Assembly (NCBI GenBank): GCA_036404435.1
Contig: DASWZN010000051.1
Span: forward strand, 186,001 to 250,000
Length of the DNA: 64,000 bases
Origin: DASWZN01 sp036404435
GTDB lineage: Bacteria; Acidobacteriota; Terriglobia; Bryobacterales; Bryobacteraceae
Direction: 5' to 3'
Shown here: piece by piece, positions 16,754-24,764 of the stretch
Numbering within the stretch: the stretch's first letter is position 1
Layout: every line of letters starts with the position of its first letter
The notes under the pieces: model-generated
Databases searched by the model: none
Told to the model about the DNA's origin: nothing
The model's input: the letters and a program-made list of their open reading frames with translations, nothing else
Position numbers and translations under genes: made by a program

Positions 16754-16895
16754 AAGACCCGTCCCAGACCCAAAGCGAAATAGCAGTATAAACACGCCGG
16801 GAGGGTGGAAGCAAGCGGGGGTGGTGCGTTGGGGTCGGCCGGCAGCGTGGCAGGCCGGAATCAAAAAGCGCCGCCGCGGTTCGATAAGACTAGGT

Positions 16896-18467
16896 GTGAA
16901 TACCCGTTGGTTGTCGACCCTCCTGCTCGTTCTGCTTGGCTCCGCGATTTCGGGGCCCGAACCGCGGCGTCTCCAGTTAAAATCTCGGCCGGTGGGGGCG
17001 GTGCAGCCGCTCGGGCGGAAGCCTTACGGCCGGCCGCATTTCCTGCTTACTTTCTGGTCCGCGCCACGGCCGGCGGACCTGGCGGCGCTTGAGGAACGCG
17101 GTGTTACGGTGGTGGGAGTCGTCCCGGAGACCGGCCTGATCGTGGCCGCCGATGAAGGAACGCGATTCGACGATCTCGAGATCGCGGAAGCCGGTCAGCT
17201 GCGGCTCGAGAACAAGATCAGCGCCGAGCTGGCCCCGGACGCGACTTGGTTCGTGGTCGAGTTTCATTCCGACGTGCGACAGGCGGACGCCTATGCCGTG
17301 CTGCGCGAGAGCCACATGGAGCCGCACTATCACCCCGATCTGGTGGCGCGGCACATGCTGGTCTACGGCGACATGGAACGCGCCATGCAACTGGCTGCCA
17401 TGGATGAGGTGGCTTACGTCTTCCCCGCATCCGAGGATCTGGTGACGGGCACGCGCGTGCTCGCCTGCGCGGGGGCGCTGACGACTAGCGGAGTCATCGG
17501 ACAGAACGCCACCGCGGCGACTGGCTGGAACGGCGCCACTCTGGCCCCGGTCACGCTGGGCTACTCCTTTGGAGCGCTGACCAACCGGCTGCCGGCCGCG
17601 CAGGTCCAGTCGGTGATCCTGCAAGCCTTGGCCGTGTGGGCGCAGTATGTCCAGGTGAACTACGTGCCCGCGAGTTCGACCGCGTCGCGAACCATCGCCA
17701 TCATGTTCGCCGCGGGGGCGCACGGCGACGCCTATCCGTTCACCGATACCAGCGTGCTGGCGCACACGTTCTATCCCGCGCCGCCGAATCCGGAGCCGAT
17801 CGCCGGCGACATGCACTTCGACGCCTCCGAGAGCTGGGGAATCGGCTCGGGCACGGACCTGTTCAGTGTGGCGTTACACGAAGCGGGACACGCTCTCGGC
17901 CTCCCGCACACCGACGTGCCGGGCGCCGTGATGTACCCGTATTACCAGGTGCAGACCGGCCTCACGCCGGTGGACATCGCCGCGATCCGCGGTCTGTACC
18001 CCGCACGTGGGGCTGCCGTGCCGGCGCCGACTCCGACGCCGACGCCAACTCCGCCCCCAAAGCCAACGCCAACGCCAACCCCGACGCCGACTCCGACACC
18101 AAAGCCGACTCCGACACCGACACCAAAGCCGACCCCGGCACCCACTCCACAGCCGACGCCAAGCCCGACGCCGCCGCCGGTGGATACGGTCGCGCCGTCG
18201 CTGACGATTCTGTCTCCTGCGGGCACCAGCGTCCTGACCTACCGCGCATCCCTGGTTTTCAGCGGGACCGCTTCGGACAACGTCGGAGTGGTTAAGGTCA
18301 CGTGGACGGATTCGCTCGGCGACACCAGGACCGCGATCGGAACGGCCTCCTGGCAGACGGCGGCAATCCCGATGCTCCTGGGAACCAACACGATCACCAT
18401 CCGCGCTTACGACGCGGCGGGAAACTGCGGCTGGCGCTCGGTTGTGGTGACCCGGATCAACCCGTAG
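16896..18467 (+). CDS. Secreted matrixin-like metalloprotease with Pro/Thr linker and Ig-like domain
   Basis: About 523 residues from a GTG at 16896, which gives the best signal peptide (WLSTLLLVLLGSAISG). Order: signal peptide, propeptide-like region, M10-type catalytic domain with the zinc motif HEAGHALGLPH at 328-338 and a following MYP Met-turn (AVMYPYYQ), a (P-T)n linker, and a C-terminal Ig-like domain (VDTVAPSLTILSPAG.. to AYDAAGNCGW). It would degrade extracellular proteins. The longer frame from 16821 has no signal-like start. GATAAG lies 7 nt before the GTG, a weak candidate for a leaderless -10. Confidence 0.85.
   Translation: MNTRWLSTLLLVLLGSAISGPEPRRLQLKSRPVGAVQPLGRKPYGRPHFLLTFWSAPRPADLAALEERGVTVVGVVPETGLIVAADEGTRFDDLEIAEAGQLRLENKISAELAPDATWFVVEFHSDVRQADAYAVLRESHMEPHYHPDLVARHMLVYGDMERAMQLAAMDEVAYVFPASEDLVTGTRVLACAGALTTSGVIGQNATAATGWNGATLAPVTLGYSFGALTNRLPAAQVQSVILQALAVWAQYVQVNYVPASSTASRTIAIMFAAGAHGDAYPFTDTSVLAHTFYPAPPNPEPIAGDMHFDASESWGIGSGTDLFSVALHEAGHALGLPHTDVPGAVMYPYYQVQTGLTPVDIAAIRGLYPARGAAVPAPTPTPTPTPPPKPTPTPTPTPTPTPKPTPTPTPKPTPAPTPQPTPSPTPPPVDTVAPSLTILSPAGTSVLTYRASLVFSGTASDNVGVVKVTWTDSLGDTRTAIGTASWQTAAIPMLLGTNTITIRAYDAAGNCGWRSVVVTRINP
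18023..18180 (+). repeat. Degenerate tandem repeat encoding the Pro/Thr linker
   Basis: Short imperfect units of the type CCGACnCC / CCAAAGCC repeat through this stretch and encode alternating Pro and Thr or Lys. It lies within the protease coding frame and is a low-complexity linker, not an independent element. Slippage could change linker length between strains. Confidence 0.7.
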
Positions 18468-18485
18468 TCAATGCCTGCACCACAC

Positions 18486-18544
18486 CAGCACCGAACCGCG
18501 ACCGTGAGGGAGCGGTCCACTCGCTAACGCTCGTGGTTCCGTGC
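18486..18544. repeat. Interspersed imperfect palindrome, family CCGAACC, copy 1
   Basis: About 59 bp beginning CAGCACCGAACCGCGACCG and ending in GTGGTTCCGTGC; the two halves are partly complementary. The reverse complement matches the sequence at 53906-53966 over nearly its whole length, and a short partial copy lies at 21687-21712. It sits in a gap between convergent genes. Confidence 0.7.
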
Positions 18545-18566
18545 GGCGCGAAGCGTGAAGCTGGTC

Positions 18567-19265
18567 TCAATTCTTGACGCCCACGCCGCCGAACATAGCG
18601 AAGCCCGTGACCACCAGGCGCTTGATTTCGACGCCTTCGCCGGGCGAGGGATGATGTGTCTCGTCCGTGTAGCCGCCCAGCAGCGGAACTCCGTGGATGA
18701 AGACGCTCCACGAGGGAGGCACCCGGATCTCGATGCCGCCGAACAGCGCGTTGGCGTGGATGACGGCCTCGCTTACCTGCATGGCGGCCTTGCGCAAATC
18801 GACCTGGCAGCCGCCAAACACGGCGAAGACTTCCCCGCCCCGAAAATCCGTGGTGTCGCTCTTGAACTCCCCGCCCCCGAGAACCGCAAGCTCGTTAAGG
18901 GCGCCGGCCGTCCTGATGGCCGGCCGCTCGGAGGGTCCCTCAATCGATCGCCAGACCAGCAGCAACCCAGCCAGGATCAGCGCGAGCGGCCACAGAGTGC
19001 GGAAGGAAACCTGCACGTAGTCGAGGCGGTCGAGAATGAGAAGGATTCCGGCCGCGGCCAGGATGCCGCCCCAAACCCGGCCCGAGCCCGAACTGGAAAG
19101 CGCCAGCTTGAACAGGCCCACCGCGAGCAGCGCCGCAGGCCAGAAGAAGGGATAGATTCGCGAGGCGTCGATGAAGCCCTGGCGGTCCAGAAACAGGATC
19201 GTGCCAAAGGTCAGGATGATCAACCCGAGCACCAGTGCCGGCGTGACAGGCGGTCTGGAATTCAT
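18567..19265 (-). CDS. LiaF-like membrane protein, paralogue 1
   Basis: 232 residues. Four hydrophobic helices fill the N-terminal half (ALVLGLIILTFGTILFLDR, YPFFWPAALLAVGLF, WGGILAAAGILLILDRL, LWPLALILAGLLLVW). A soluble beta-rich C-terminal domain follows (LGGGEFKSDTTDFRGGEVFAVFGGCQVDLR.. FGGIEIRVPPSW.. GVGVKN) like the C-terminal domain of LiaF/VraT-type envelope stress sensors. It is a close full-length relative of the protein at 30877-31575. SD GGAGG lies 4 nt before the ATG, and a 13-bp upstream block is shared with the paralogue. No kinase is adjacent here. Confidence 0.82.
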   Translation of the reverse strand: MNSRPPVTPALVLGLIILTFGTILFLDRQGFIDASRIYPFFWPAALLAVGLFKLALSSSGSGRVWGGILAAAGILLILDRLDYVQVSFRTLWPLALILAGLLLVWRSIEGPSERPAIRTAGALNELAVLGGGEFKSDTTDFRGGEVFAVFGGCQVDLRKAAMQVSEAVIHANALFGGIEIRVPPSWSVFIHGVPLLGGYTDETHHPSPGEGVEIKRLVVTGFAMFGGVGVKN

Positions 19266-19810
19266 AGGCCTCCAGTAGGAAGACTATCATCCCGCAGGCG
19301 AACGCCGCCGCGCTTTTCGGCCGGCTGCGGCGGCAGACCGGCGAGCGGCGAAGGGGCCCGCGAGCAACCGGACCCGCTGAACGGAGGAGCCTCACTTGAT
19401 CTTGGGGACGAACTTGATGTTGAACACTTCGTTGATCGTACCTTCTGCCCGTTGACCTTCCTGGTCTTGACCGTGTAGTAAGCTTTGATGCGCATTTGCG
19501 CGCCCGTGCGCAAGAGATCTGCCATCTTCACTTCCCGGTACGCGCCGTCGGCCATCCGCCACCTATACCCTTTTTGCAGCACGCCGACGAAGGTCTGCTC
19601 CTTGTCGCCTTTCTTGTAGGTTAAGGTGAACTCGCGCGTGTCTTCGTTGACGGAATTGATTTCACCGATCCACGCAGCGCCGGAGTAGCCGAGCGGGTAA
19701 TAGTCCGCCTCCGCGGCAACCTGCTGCGCCAGGCATGCTGCGGTCCACAGGAACAGGGACCAAAGCGCAACCACCAACGGCCGTGATGGTGCCCCGCGGT
19801 CTGAGATCAC
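19262..19810 (-). CDS. Small secreted hypothetical protein, probably frameshifted near its end
   Basis: The first ~130 residues look genuine: signal peptide (VVALWSLFLWTAACLAQ), then GAAWIGEINSVNEDTREFTLTYKKGDKEQTFVGV and RIKAYYTVKTRKVNGQK, an OB/SH3-like beta pattern. After that the frame becomes Ser-rich and unlike protein. One base out, the sequence reads TINEVFNIKFVPKIK followed by TGA at 19392-19394, a natural ending. A single-base deletion near 19440-19445 is therefore likely, and the true product would be about 139 residues. The last few bases also overlap the LiaF-like start. Function unknown. Confidence 0.6.
   Translation of the reverse strand: MISDRGAPSRPLVVALWSLFLWTAACLAQQVAAEADYYPLGYSGAAWIGEINSVNEDTREFTLTYKKGDKEQTFVGVLQKGYRWRMADGAYREVKMADLLRTGAQMRIKAYYTVKTRKVNGQKVRSTKCSTSSSSPRSSEAPPFSGSGCSRAPSPLAGLPPQPAEKRGGVRLRDDSLPTGGL
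19281..19293 (-). promoter_or_regulatory. Upstream block shared by the two LiaF-like genes, copy 1
   Basis: GGGATGATAGTCT on the minus strand, 15 nt before the start codon. The identical 13-mer stands 18 nt before the other LiaF-like gene (31594-31606). It contains TGATAGTCT, which could be an extended -10, or it may be a regulator site. Confidence 0.4.
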
Positions 19811-19813
19811 CCG

Positions 19814-21604
19814 CTACTCCTTGTCCGCGGCGAAGACGCGATAGGAGTGCGGCGGGATCGGCACGTCGAAGATCATGCGGTTGCCGCGCGCCTGCCCGGC
19901 CAGGAGCTGCCCGCTTCTGAGGTCGCGCAGCTTGGCGATGCGCGGGTCCGTCACGATCGTCACTTGGCTGCCCTGCGGCTGGAACGACTCGACGATGAAG
20001 GAATCGTTGTCGTAGAGGAACAGCGCCACCTGCGCGGGGCTCTCGACGCGCACCGGCAGGCCGCTCATCAACACCTCCTTGATCCGCGTCAACGCGCCGG
20101 GCGGCAGCCGGTAAAGGTCGCCGAAGTTATCCGGAATCGTGAGCACATAAAGGTGTCCCGTCGAGTATCCTGCATCGAGCAGAATCGGGAAGCCCTTGCC
20201 GGCGCTGAGGGCGGAGACGAGCTCCCAAACGTCGTTGGTGGGGTAGCGGATCTGCGGCACCAGAATGGGCGCATCGGCATGCCAGATGGCCGGCCGCCAC
20301 GGTTGCCAAAAATCGTTCGCGGATACTTTCTGGTCCGTGCACTCGATCTCGGCGATGTCCTCGATTCCCTTGCCCTGGAGCGCTTTCAGCAGCCCGGAAG
20401 TAATGACGACGTTCTTGCCGGCCTGCAACTGGCCTTTGATTTTGCCAACGATTCCGGGGTCGAACTTCGCCGACTCGGTCAGCAGGATGGTCTGCTCCTC
20501 TGCCGGAAAGACGGGCGTGAGCTCGATCGGGATGCCGAGCATGCCGATGTAGTTGTGCAGAAAATCTTCGCCCGAGGAGTGGAACGGCTTGTAGCTCTTG
20601 ATGCCGACGGGCTTGCCAAGCTTGCCGATGAAGCCATCCACGGTGTCGAAGACGTACCCGGCGACGCGCCCCAGCATCGTGTCCGGCTGCTCCGTGCCGT
20701 CCTCGCGGCGGACCGGCTCGATGAGCGACCGGAAATCGAACAGCGTGATCTCGGGCGCCTTGGCGAACAGCGTCAGCCAGAGCTGCTCACCGTAGCGGTC
20801 TAGCGTGCCGCGCGCGAACGGATCCACCCAGCCGCCGCCATTGCCGCCGGGTTTGACGTTCTCGAAGAACCGGAAAATCGAGTAGCTTTCGTAGGGCTGC
20901 AGGTGCTGGTCGGAGAAGTCCGGATCGCGGGTCTCCGTGCCGGTGTAGATGCCGTCGAAAATCTTCGGCTCGTTCTCCAGGTCGAAGCCCAAATACTGAA
21001 AATGGTCGTACCAATTCGGATACTTGATGACGAACTTGACTTTGGGGTTGACCGCCTTGGCCGGCCCCACCACCAGGTTCCGCGCGGCGTCATCCATAAG
21101 TTCCAGGCGAAACTGGGTCCAGCTCTTGGAGCCCTTGGCGCGAATGCAGGCGTCGCACTTGCAGTTGGTGAAGAAGAAGTCGTCGAGGATGATTTCGTCG
21201 AAGTGCCGGGCGGTAAGTTCGGCGATCTCCCGGGCCTTCGTGCGCTGGGCGGGATCGGAGTAGCAGAATGTCTTGAAGCGGTCCCGCTCGTTCTGAGTGT
21301 AGGTGATGCCGCCCGCGGTGCGGATTCCCCGGGCGGCGAAGAAGCGCTTGACCTGCTCGATGGTTTCCTCGTCGGGCATCACGCCATCGCGGTGCGTCTC
21401 CAGATAAACCTTGCCGACCCGCACCTGCTTCTCGATGGCGCTCCAGCGCTGCTCGAGCCAGGCGAGGTCTTTCATCTGCCGAACCTCGTAAGCGCGGGCG
21501 TAGACCGAGACTGTGAAGTTCTTGTAGCCGCCGGTGGCGGCGGCGGGAGAGCCGGCCAGCACGGACAGCAGTGCGGCGCTTGGAATGGCGGTGTGCATGT
21601 TCAT
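19814..21604 (-). CDS. Secreted TIM-barrel protein, putative glycosidase-like
   Basis: 596 residues from the ATG at 21604, which gives a signal peptide (AALLSVLAGSPAAAT); the upstream open frame crosses a palindromic repeat and is not coding. The N-terminal ~350 residues have barrel features: YARAYEVRQ, FDEIILDDFFFTNCKCDAC, KFVIKYPNWYDHF, FDGIYTGTETRDP, ITLFDFRSL. The C-terminal part contains GIPIELTPVFP, a glutamine-amidotransferase-like linker type, and a beta-sandwich end. The layout resembles glycosidases with a beta-galactosidase-like plan, but I cannot name the family. Catalytic acids may be the DD of ILDDFFF and the E of TGTETRD. Confidence 0.7.
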   Translation of the reverse strand: MNMHTAIPSAALLSVLAGSPAAATGGYKNFTVSVYARAYEVRQMKDLAWLEQRWSAIEKQVRVGKVYLETHRDGVMPDEETIEQVKRFFAARGIRTAGGITYTQNERDRFKTFCYSDPAQRTKAREIAELTARHFDEIILDDFFFTNCKCDACIRAKGSKSWTQFRLELMDDAARNLVVGPAKAVNPKVKFVIKYPNWYDHFQYLGFDLENEPKIFDGIYTGTETRDPDFSDQHLQPYESYSIFRFFENVKPGGNGGGWVDPFARGTLDRYGEQLWLTLFAKAPEITLFDFRSLIEPVRREDGTEQPDTMLGRVAGYVFDTVDGFIGKLGKPVGIKSYKPFHSSGEDFLHNYIGMLGIPIELTPVFPAEEQTILLTESAKFDPGIVGKIKGQLQAGKNVVITSGLLKALQGKGIEDIAEIECTDQKVSANDFWQPWRPAIWHADAPILVPQIRYPTNDVWELVSALSAGKGFPILLDAGYSTGHLYVLTIPDNFGDLYRLPPGALTRIKEVLMSGLPVRVESPAQVALFLYDNDSFIVESFQPQGSQVTIVTDPRIAKLRDLRSGQLLAGQARGNRMIFDVPIPPHSYRVFAADKE

Positions 21605-21686
21605 GGGACCAGACCCCGATTCTATCGCTCCCGGCGCAGAGAAGGGGGTGCGCGGCCTGTTTGCGGACGCCAACCGGGAGTCCGGC

Positions 21687-21712
21687 GCCGAACCGCGCGC
21701 GTAAGCAAGCGG
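21687..21712. repeat. Partial copy of the CCGAACC palindrome family
   Basis: The sequence CCGAACCGCGCGCGTAAGC followed by AAGCGG matches the first half of the repeats at 18486-18544 and 53906-53966. It sits in the intergenic region before lepB. Confidence 0.5.
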
Positions 21713-21791
21713 ATGCCCGGCGTTGGGCGGGACGGACACGCCACATCGATGTCGCACATCCCGGAGAAGGTGAACACCCGCTGGCGTCCCT

Positions 21792-21828
21792 TATAATAGA
21801 GGTGATGTCGAGTCTCTGGGCGCGATGA
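21792..21828 (+). promoter_or_regulatory. lepB promoter and 7-codon leader ORF
   Basis: TATAAT (21792-21797) is followed after 7 nt by ATG 21805, which opens a 7-codon frame (MSSLWAR) whose TGA overlaps the lepB ATG (ATGA at 21825-21828). With a normal start site about 7 nt downstream of the -10, the mRNA would begin at this mini-ORF and lepB would be translated by coupling. lepB itself has no clear SD. Confidence 0.45.
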
Positions 21829-22400
21829 GCGAACACCACGCCAGCGCAAACCAACCTGTACCCGCCGCGAGGCGCCGTTCCGCGCTTGCCGTGATCCTCG
21901 GCTGGCTGCGTGACGTGGCGGTTTCGATCGTGATCGCGGTGGTGGTGATCATTTTCATCTACCAGCCGGTCAAAGTCGAAGGCACCAGCATGATGCCGGG
22001 GCTGGTGGATCAAGAGCGGATCTTCGTCAACAAATTCATCTACCGGTTCGGGATCGAGGACGCCCACCGCGGCGACCTGGTGGTTTTCTGGTATCCGGGC
22101 GATCAGACCAAGTCCTACATCAAGCGGGTAATCGGCGTGCCGGGCGACACGGTGTGGATCGACCGCGGCGCGGTGTTCCTAGATGGCAAACGGCTGGTGG
22201 AGGACTACGTGCCGGAGCGGTACCGCGACATTTTGTCCATGCCGTCCCGAACCATTGAGCCGGACCATTACTTCGTCCTCGGCGACCACCGCAACTCATC
22301 TAACGACAGCCGTAACTGGGGCCTGGTCCCCCGCGGTTGCATCTACGGCAAAGCGGTGTTCGTCTACTGGCCCCTGGAGCGCATCGGACCGGTGAGGTAG
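21825..22400 (+). CDS. lepB: Signal peptidase I
   Basis: A 191-residue inner-membrane serine protease that removes Sec and Tat signal peptides. One N-terminal membrane helix (about 28-47) precedes box B with the nucleophile S55 in GTSMMPGL and the general base K100 in SYIKRVIGVPGD. The GDHRNSSNDSRNWG box follows near the C-terminus. The length is typical of short single-span enzymes. It is expressed from its own promoter at 21792, possibly through a leader peptide, and is followed 46 bp later by the outer-membrane barrel array, whose products it would process. Confidence 0.93.
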   Translation: MSEHHASANQPVPAARRRSALAVILGWLRDVAVSIVIAVVVIIFIYQPVKVEGTSMMPGLVDQERIFVNKFIYRFGIEDAHRGDLVVFWYPGDQTKSYIKRVIGVPGDTVWIDRGAVFLDGKRLVEDYVPERYRDILSMPSRTIEPDHYFVLGDHRNSSNDSRNWGLVPRGCIYGKAVFVYWPLERIGPVR

Positions 22401-22446
22401 CGGAAACCGCGAGGCCGCCTCCGCCATCATGGGACAATAGGAACTC

Positions 22447-23107
22447 ATGCGGAAACCGCTCTTTCTGCTCCTCTCGGTTGCCTCCATCGGCTTCGCGCAG
22501 CCGTTCCGGTTTGGGGTGGAAGGGGGCCTCCCGCTGACGGGCGCATTCGATACAAACTCCAGCGCCATTCCCGCGGTCCTGCCGGCCGGTCCCCTCAGTT
22601 ACTCTTCGAGCACCCAGCGCTACGCCTTCGGCGGCACCGCCGAATTGGATCTCCCGTTTCACCTGGCAGTCAAAGCGGACGCGCTTTACAAGCGGCTGAG
22701 TTTCGATTCCGCCGGTCTGGCGCCCATTACGGCAACCACCACCACCGCCAACTCGTGGGAGTTTCCCGTGCTGGCCAAATACGGCGTGAGCAAGCTGGGA
22801 CCGCTCCAACCGTATGTCGAGGGCGGCGTCGCGTTCCGGGCTCTTCAAGGGGTCAACCAGACGTCCGTGACGGCCTGCTTGGGTTGCGCCCCCCCTGATT
22901 CAATCGACCAGTCACCCTGCCGAACTGGCCCACAGCTTCACCAAGGGCTACGCCGCCGGCGCCGGCCTGGAATTCCGCCACCTGCTGATTGGCGTCTTCG
23001 GAGAGATCCGCTACACGCACTGGACCGCGGACGCGTTCTCCGCTCCGAACGGCCTGCTGACATCGACGCGGAACCAGGCTGACCTGCTGGTGGGTGCGAC
23101 TTTCTAA
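22447..23107 (+). CDS. Outer-membrane beta-barrel protein, tandem copy 1 (frameshifted at C7 tract)
   Basis: Signal peptide KPLFLLLSVASIGFAQ, then FRFGVEGGLPLTGAF and alternating strands as in the next two genes. The uninterrupted frame stops at 23082 with 211 residues, but after the run of seven Cs (22889-22895) it is out of register. Removing one C restores HPAELAHSFTKGYAAGAGLEF.. up to NQADLLVGATF and a TAA at 23105-23107, about 219 residues, matching copies 2 and 3. The tract could be a phase-variation switch, a pseudogene mutation or a sequencing error. A CLGC pair lies just before the tract. GACAAT lies 8 nt before the ATG. Confidence 0.75.
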
Positions 23108-23112
23108 GCGAA

Positions 23113-23182
23113 AACTCCGGAAACCGCATCCGCCTCCGCCGTCATAGGACAATAGGATCTCGTTTGTTGGGAGGATGCTCGT
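23113..23182 (+). repeat. Conserved leader of the tandem barrel genes, unit 2
   Basis: The run from GGAAACCGC through CCGCCTCCGCCGTCATAGG, GACAATAGGATCTCG and GTTTGTTGGGAGGATGCTCGT is nearly identical before copies 2 and 3 (second occurrence about 23958-24025). A shorter version lacking the last ~20 nt precedes copy 1. It supplies a GGGAGG SD 8 nt before the ATG and a possible -10 (GACAAT). The whole leader-plus-gene unit was therefore duplicated. Confidence 0.7.
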
Positions 23183-23938
23183 ATGCTGCGGAAACCGCTG
23201 TTTCTGCTTCTCTTGGTCGCCTCCATCGCCCTCGCGCAGTCGTTCCGGTTCGGGGTCGAGGGGGGCCTGCCGCTAACCAACGCATTCAACACCGGGACCT
23301 CCAACGTGGTCACGGTATTCTCGCCTGAGAGCAGTACCACCAACCTCAACTCTTATTCTTCGAGCACGAGGCGCTACACCGTTGGCGCCACCGCCGAACT
23401 GGACCTTCCGTCTCACCTCGCCTTCAAGGTTGACGTGCTCTACAAGCGGCTGGGTTTTGACTTTGGTTCCTCCTACCAGGAAACTTGCCCGCTTGATTGC
23501 GAGGCCCCCTTCCCGTCGACGACGACAGCGACCACCACGGCCAACTCGTGGGAGATTCCGCTGCTGGCCAAGCACAGCGTGGGCAAACTGGGACCACTCC
23601 AGCCGTATGTCGAAGGTGGCATCGCGTTCCGGACTGTACAAGGGGTCCGGCAGACGACGGAAATGTCGCAGCCGGTCTGCGTCAGTGATTGCAATTTTCC
23701 GGCGGTGACCTGGGGGACCCAAACGTCGACGGCCCAAACGAGCAGCCCCGCCGAGCTGAACCACGGCTTTACCCAGGGCTTCGTCGCCGGCGCCGGCCTG
23801 GAGCTCCGCCACTTACGGGCTGGCGTCTTCGGAGAGATCCGGTACACGCACTGGACCGCGGACGCCTTCTCCGCTCCGAACGGCCTGCTGAAATCGACGC
23901 GGAACCAGGCGGACCTGCTGATGGGTGTGACATTCTAA
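23183..23938 (+). CDS. Outer-membrane beta-barrel protein, tandem copy 2
   Basis: 251 residues with signal peptide (KPLFLLLLVASIALAQ) and an eight-strand-like barrel pattern ending in F, as expected for BAM-assembled proteins. Conserved blocks are FRFGVEGGLPLTNAF, RRYTVGATAELDLP, VDVLYKRLGFDF, NSWEIPLLAKHSVGKLGPLQPYVEGG, FVAGAGLELRHL and GEIRYTHWTADAFSAPNGLL. Differences from its neighbours fall in predicted surface loops, which here carry CPLDC and CVSDC pairs. SD GGGAGG lies 8 nt upstream. It is similar in plan to opacity/OmpW-type porins; no ligand is known. Confidence 0.82.
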   Translation: MLRKPLFLLLLVASIALAQSFRFGVEGGLPLTNAFNTGTSNVVTVFSPESSTTNLNSYSSSTRRYTVGATAELDLPSHLAFKVDVLYKRLGFDFGSSYQETCPLDCEAPFPSTTTATTTANSWEIPLLAKHSVGKLGPLQPYVEGGIAFRTVQGVRQTTEMSQPVCVSDCNFPAVTWGTQTSTAQTSSPAELNHGFTQGFVAGAGLELRHLRAGVFGEIRYTHWTADAFSAPNGLLKSTRNQADLLMGVTF

Positions 23939-23957
23939 GCGAAACCGCGGCTGCTTT

Positions 23958-24025
23958 TCGGAAACCCCGCATCCGCCTCCGCCGTCATAGGAGAATAGGA
24001 TCTCGTTTGTTGGGAGGATGCTCGT
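23958..24025 (+). repeat. Conserved leader of the tandem barrel genes, unit 3
   Basis: Second near-identical copy of the leader described at 23113-23182, immediately before barrel copy 3. The distance from GACAAT-like sequence to SD and ATG is preserved. Confidence 0.7.
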
Positions 24026-24760
24026 ATGCTGCGGAAACCGCTGTTTCTGCTTCTCTTGGCCGCCTCCATCGCCTTCGCGCAGTCGTTCCGGTTCGGGGTC
24101 GAGGGTGGTCTCCCACTAACCAACGCATTCAACACCGGGGGTGTCTACGATTTCCCCGCGTCAATCGGAGGAGTAAACGCGCCATTCATTTGCTCCGATT
24201 GCGCTACCGGAAGTTCTTTTTACTCTTCGAACACCAAGCGCTACGCCGTTGGCGCCACCGCCGAATTGGACTTTCCGTTTCACCTGGCCGTCAAGGCGGA
24301 CGTGCTCTACAAGCGGCTGGGTTTTGGTTTTGATTACATCATCGCGGCCCCCGCTGGGTCGACCGGTGGGAGCACCGATACCACCGCCACCACGGCCAAC
24401 TCATGGGAGATTCCGCTGCTGGCCAAGTACAGCGTCGGCAAACTGGGACCGCTCCGGCCGTATGTCGAAGGCGGCATCGCGTTCCGGACTCTTCAGGGGG
24501 TTCAGCAGACGACGGAACAGCTCTGCCCAAGCTGCGACATTCCGGCGAACCAGACCCAAACGACCAGCCCCGCCGAGCTGAACCACGGCTTTACCCAGGG
24601 CTTCGTCGCCGGCGCCGGCCTGGAGCTCCGCCACCTGCTCGCTGGCGTCTTCGGAGAGATCCGCTACACGCACTGGACCGCGGACGCCTTCTCCGCTCAG
24701 GACGGCCTGCTGAAATCGACGCGGAACCAGGCGGACCTGCTGGTGGGTGTGACATTCTAG
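24026..24760 (+). CDS. Outer-membrane beta-barrel protein, tandem copy 3
   Basis: 244 residues, signal peptide KPLFLLLLAASIAFAQ, and the same conserved strands as copy 2 (NSWEIPLLAKYSVGKLGPLRPYVEGG, FVAGAGLELRHLLAGVFGEIRY). Variable loops again contain close cysteine pairs (CSDC after PFI, CPSC after EQL). The last strand ends VGVTF. Its TAG lies only 4 nt before the ATG of the TonB-dependent receptor, with AGGTGG acting as SD across the stop, so the two are translationally linked. Confidence 0.82.
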   Translation: MLRKPLFLLLLAASIAFAQSFRFGVEGGLPLTNAFNTGGVYDFPASIGGVNAPFICSDCATGSSFYSSNTKRYAVGATAELDFPFHLAVKADVLYKRLGFGFDYIIAAPAGSTGGSTDTTATTANSWEIPLLAKYSVGKLGPLRPYVEGGIAFRTLQGVQQTTEQLCPSCDIPANQTQTTSPAELNHGFTQGFVAGAGLELRHLLAGVFGEIRYTHWTADAFSAQDGLLKSTRNQADLLVGVTF

Positions 24761-24764
24761 GTGG

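Noticed and set aside
16821..16895. Upstream in-frame extension of the protease gene
   Set aside because: It lacks a signal-like start; GTG 16896 gives a clean signal peptide.
18023..18180. Possible CRISPR or tandem-array signal
   Set aside because: Units are short, irregular and in frame, encoding a Pro/Thr linker; there are no spacers.
20903..21796. 297-codon plus-strand open frame opposite the 19814-21604 gene
   Set aside because: It is the antisense shadow of a gene with a signal peptide and barrel motifs, and its own sequence has no domain pattern.
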